A stretch of 6,894 nucleotides of DNA from an uncultured Peptococcaceae bacterium (GTDB lineage: Bacteria > Bacillota > Peptococcia > Peptococcales > Peptococcaceae), in the NCBI GenBank assembly GCA_958451915.1, contig CAUDRX010000125.1:1-6894 (forward strand). The letters run 5' to 3'. The notes below the pieces were generated by a model. That model was not told the origin of the DNA. It saw nothing but the letters and a program-made list of their open reading frames with translations, and made no database searches. Of the stretch, positions 6,225 through 6,894 are shown in pieces; the stretch's first letter is position 1; the number at the start of each line of letters is the position of its first letter. A program made the position numbers and the translations under genes.

Positions 6225-6255
6225 AAAAGTCCGGCATCAGTGATGCCGGACTTTT
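6225..6255 (-). terminator. Bidirectional intrinsic terminator between convergent genes
   Basis: AAAAGTCCGGCATC (6225-6238) and GATGCCGGACTTTT (6242-6255) form a perfect 14-bp stem with a 3-base loop. U tracts follow on both strands (CTTTTAT on plus, CTTTTTGAT on minus). It sits three bases after the stop of the minus-strand Fe-S gene and also backs up the plus-strand operon. Placement and symmetry fit a shared terminator. Confidence 0.9.
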
Positions 6256-6258
6256 ATC

Positions 6259-6894
6259 TTACTTGGTCAAACTCTTCATACGGTTAACGCGATCTTCACG
6301 TTCTGCATTTTCATATGCATCAGAAAGGATCTCGACCGTATGTCTGATCTTGCAGTGGCCACCGAAACGTTTCTGGCCATCGGTAAGCTGCATAATGCAG
6401 GAACCACAGCCCGTAACAACGATCTCAGCGCCCGTGCTCTCAATGTCTTCTACTTTGTTCTTCTGGATATCCATCGAAAGATCGTAATGGGTCAGACTGA
6501 AGGAACCTGCCGAACCACAGCAGCGGTTAGGACGTTTCATCTCACGGAATTCAACGTCTGGCAGTTCATTGAGGATCTTGCGAGGTTCTTCGTAGACGCC
6601 CATACCACGGCGCAGATGGCAAGGATCATGGTAGGTAACGACCTGACGAGCGGTATGCAGACCGGAAACGTCTGCTTTAACAACATTCAGCAGGAAGTCA
6701 CTCCAGTCCATGACCTTTGCAGCGACACGCTTTGCATCTTCATACATATTTGTGTCTTCGAGCAGTTCTGGATAATGTTCCTTAAAAGACAGGGCGCAGG
6801 AGCCGCATACGAAAAGGATATAGTCCACATCGAGGCTTCTGAACAGCTTCACATGATCCATTGCCATTTCCTTAGCAGTCTTCTGATCACCATG
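6259..6894 (-). CDS. CCG-domain Fe-S binding protein, C-terminal part (LutA/GlcF/GlpC-like), 5' end off window
   Basis: Partial gene: the frame stays open to the right edge, with in-frame residues HGDQKTAKE before the first visible Met, so that Met (6867) is probably internal. The visible 211 residues carry cysteine-rich (CCG) motifs of the lactate/glycolate oxidase Fe-S subunit and heterodisulfide reductase B type. They include CGSC followed by KEHYPELL, then DPCHLRR, then CCGSAGSFSL, then TGCGSC followed by QL and a histidine near the end (RHTVEIL). These cysteines bind Fe-S clusters that pass electrons from a flavin dehydrogenase to a membrane or soluble acceptor. The missing N-terminal half would show whether ferredoxin-type CxxCxxCxxxCP clusters are present. 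Partner genes (an FAD-linked oxidase, LutB or similar) would lie beyond the edge, so the substrate is undetermined. It is convergent with the rqcH operon. Confidence 0.85.
   Translation of the reverse strand, partial: HGDQKTAKEMAMDHVKLFRSLDVDYILFVCGSCALSFKEHYPELLEDTNMYEDAKRVAAKVMDWSDFLLNVVKADVSGLHTARQVVTYHDPCHLRRGMGVYEEPRKILNELPDVEFREMKRPNRCCGSAGSFSLTHYDLSMDIQKNKVEDIESTGAEIVVTGCGSCIMQLTDGQKRFGGHCKIRHTVEILSDAYENAEREDRVNRMKSLTK

Overview
The window is a stretch of chromosome of moderate, roughly balanced GC content from a bacterium that is most likely a Bacillota (Firmicutes) member. The evidence is strong AGGAGG-type ribosome binding sites, the RqcH and RlmH forms, a 311-residue PrmA and a MurE of the L-lysine-adding (streptococcal-like) kind. 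I cannot place it to genus. An anaerobic or fermentative lifestyle is possible, given the lactate/glycolate-oxidase type Fe-S protein at the right edge, but this is a guess. I see no mobile element, CRISPR array, rRNA or tRNA, and no intergenic gap reaches 300 bases.

Layout. Left block, minus strand, read right to left: a GNAT acetyltransferase of the SSAT-like type (2648-3127), its probable terminator, a promoter, then prmA (1570-2505) and a murE-type ligase (47-1573). The last two overlap by 4 bases (ATGA). A divergent promoter region (3128-3270) follows. Middle block, plus strand: rqcH (3271-5046), rlmH (5046-5525, overlapping the rqcH stop by one base) and a DsbA/FrnE-type thioredoxin-fold protein (5541-6167), very likely one transcript. 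Two strong hairpins (6175-6255) separate this block from a convergent minus-strand gene for a CCG-domain Fe-S protein, whose 5' end lies beyond the right edge.

How the genes fit together. Three of the seven genes act on the ribosome or its products. PrmA methylates ribosomal protein L11, RlmH methylates 23S rRNA at position 1915, and RqcH rescues stalled 50S subunits by tailing nascent chains. MurE belongs to cell-wall precursor synthesis but is tied translationally to prmA. This looks like ordinary core housekeeping content with some local oddities: MurE away from other mur genes with unusual motif residues, a Glu in place of the catalytic-site Asp of RqcH, a TTG start for prmA, and overlapping alternative hairpins between the acetyltransferase and prmA. 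I found no convincing novel multi-gene system.
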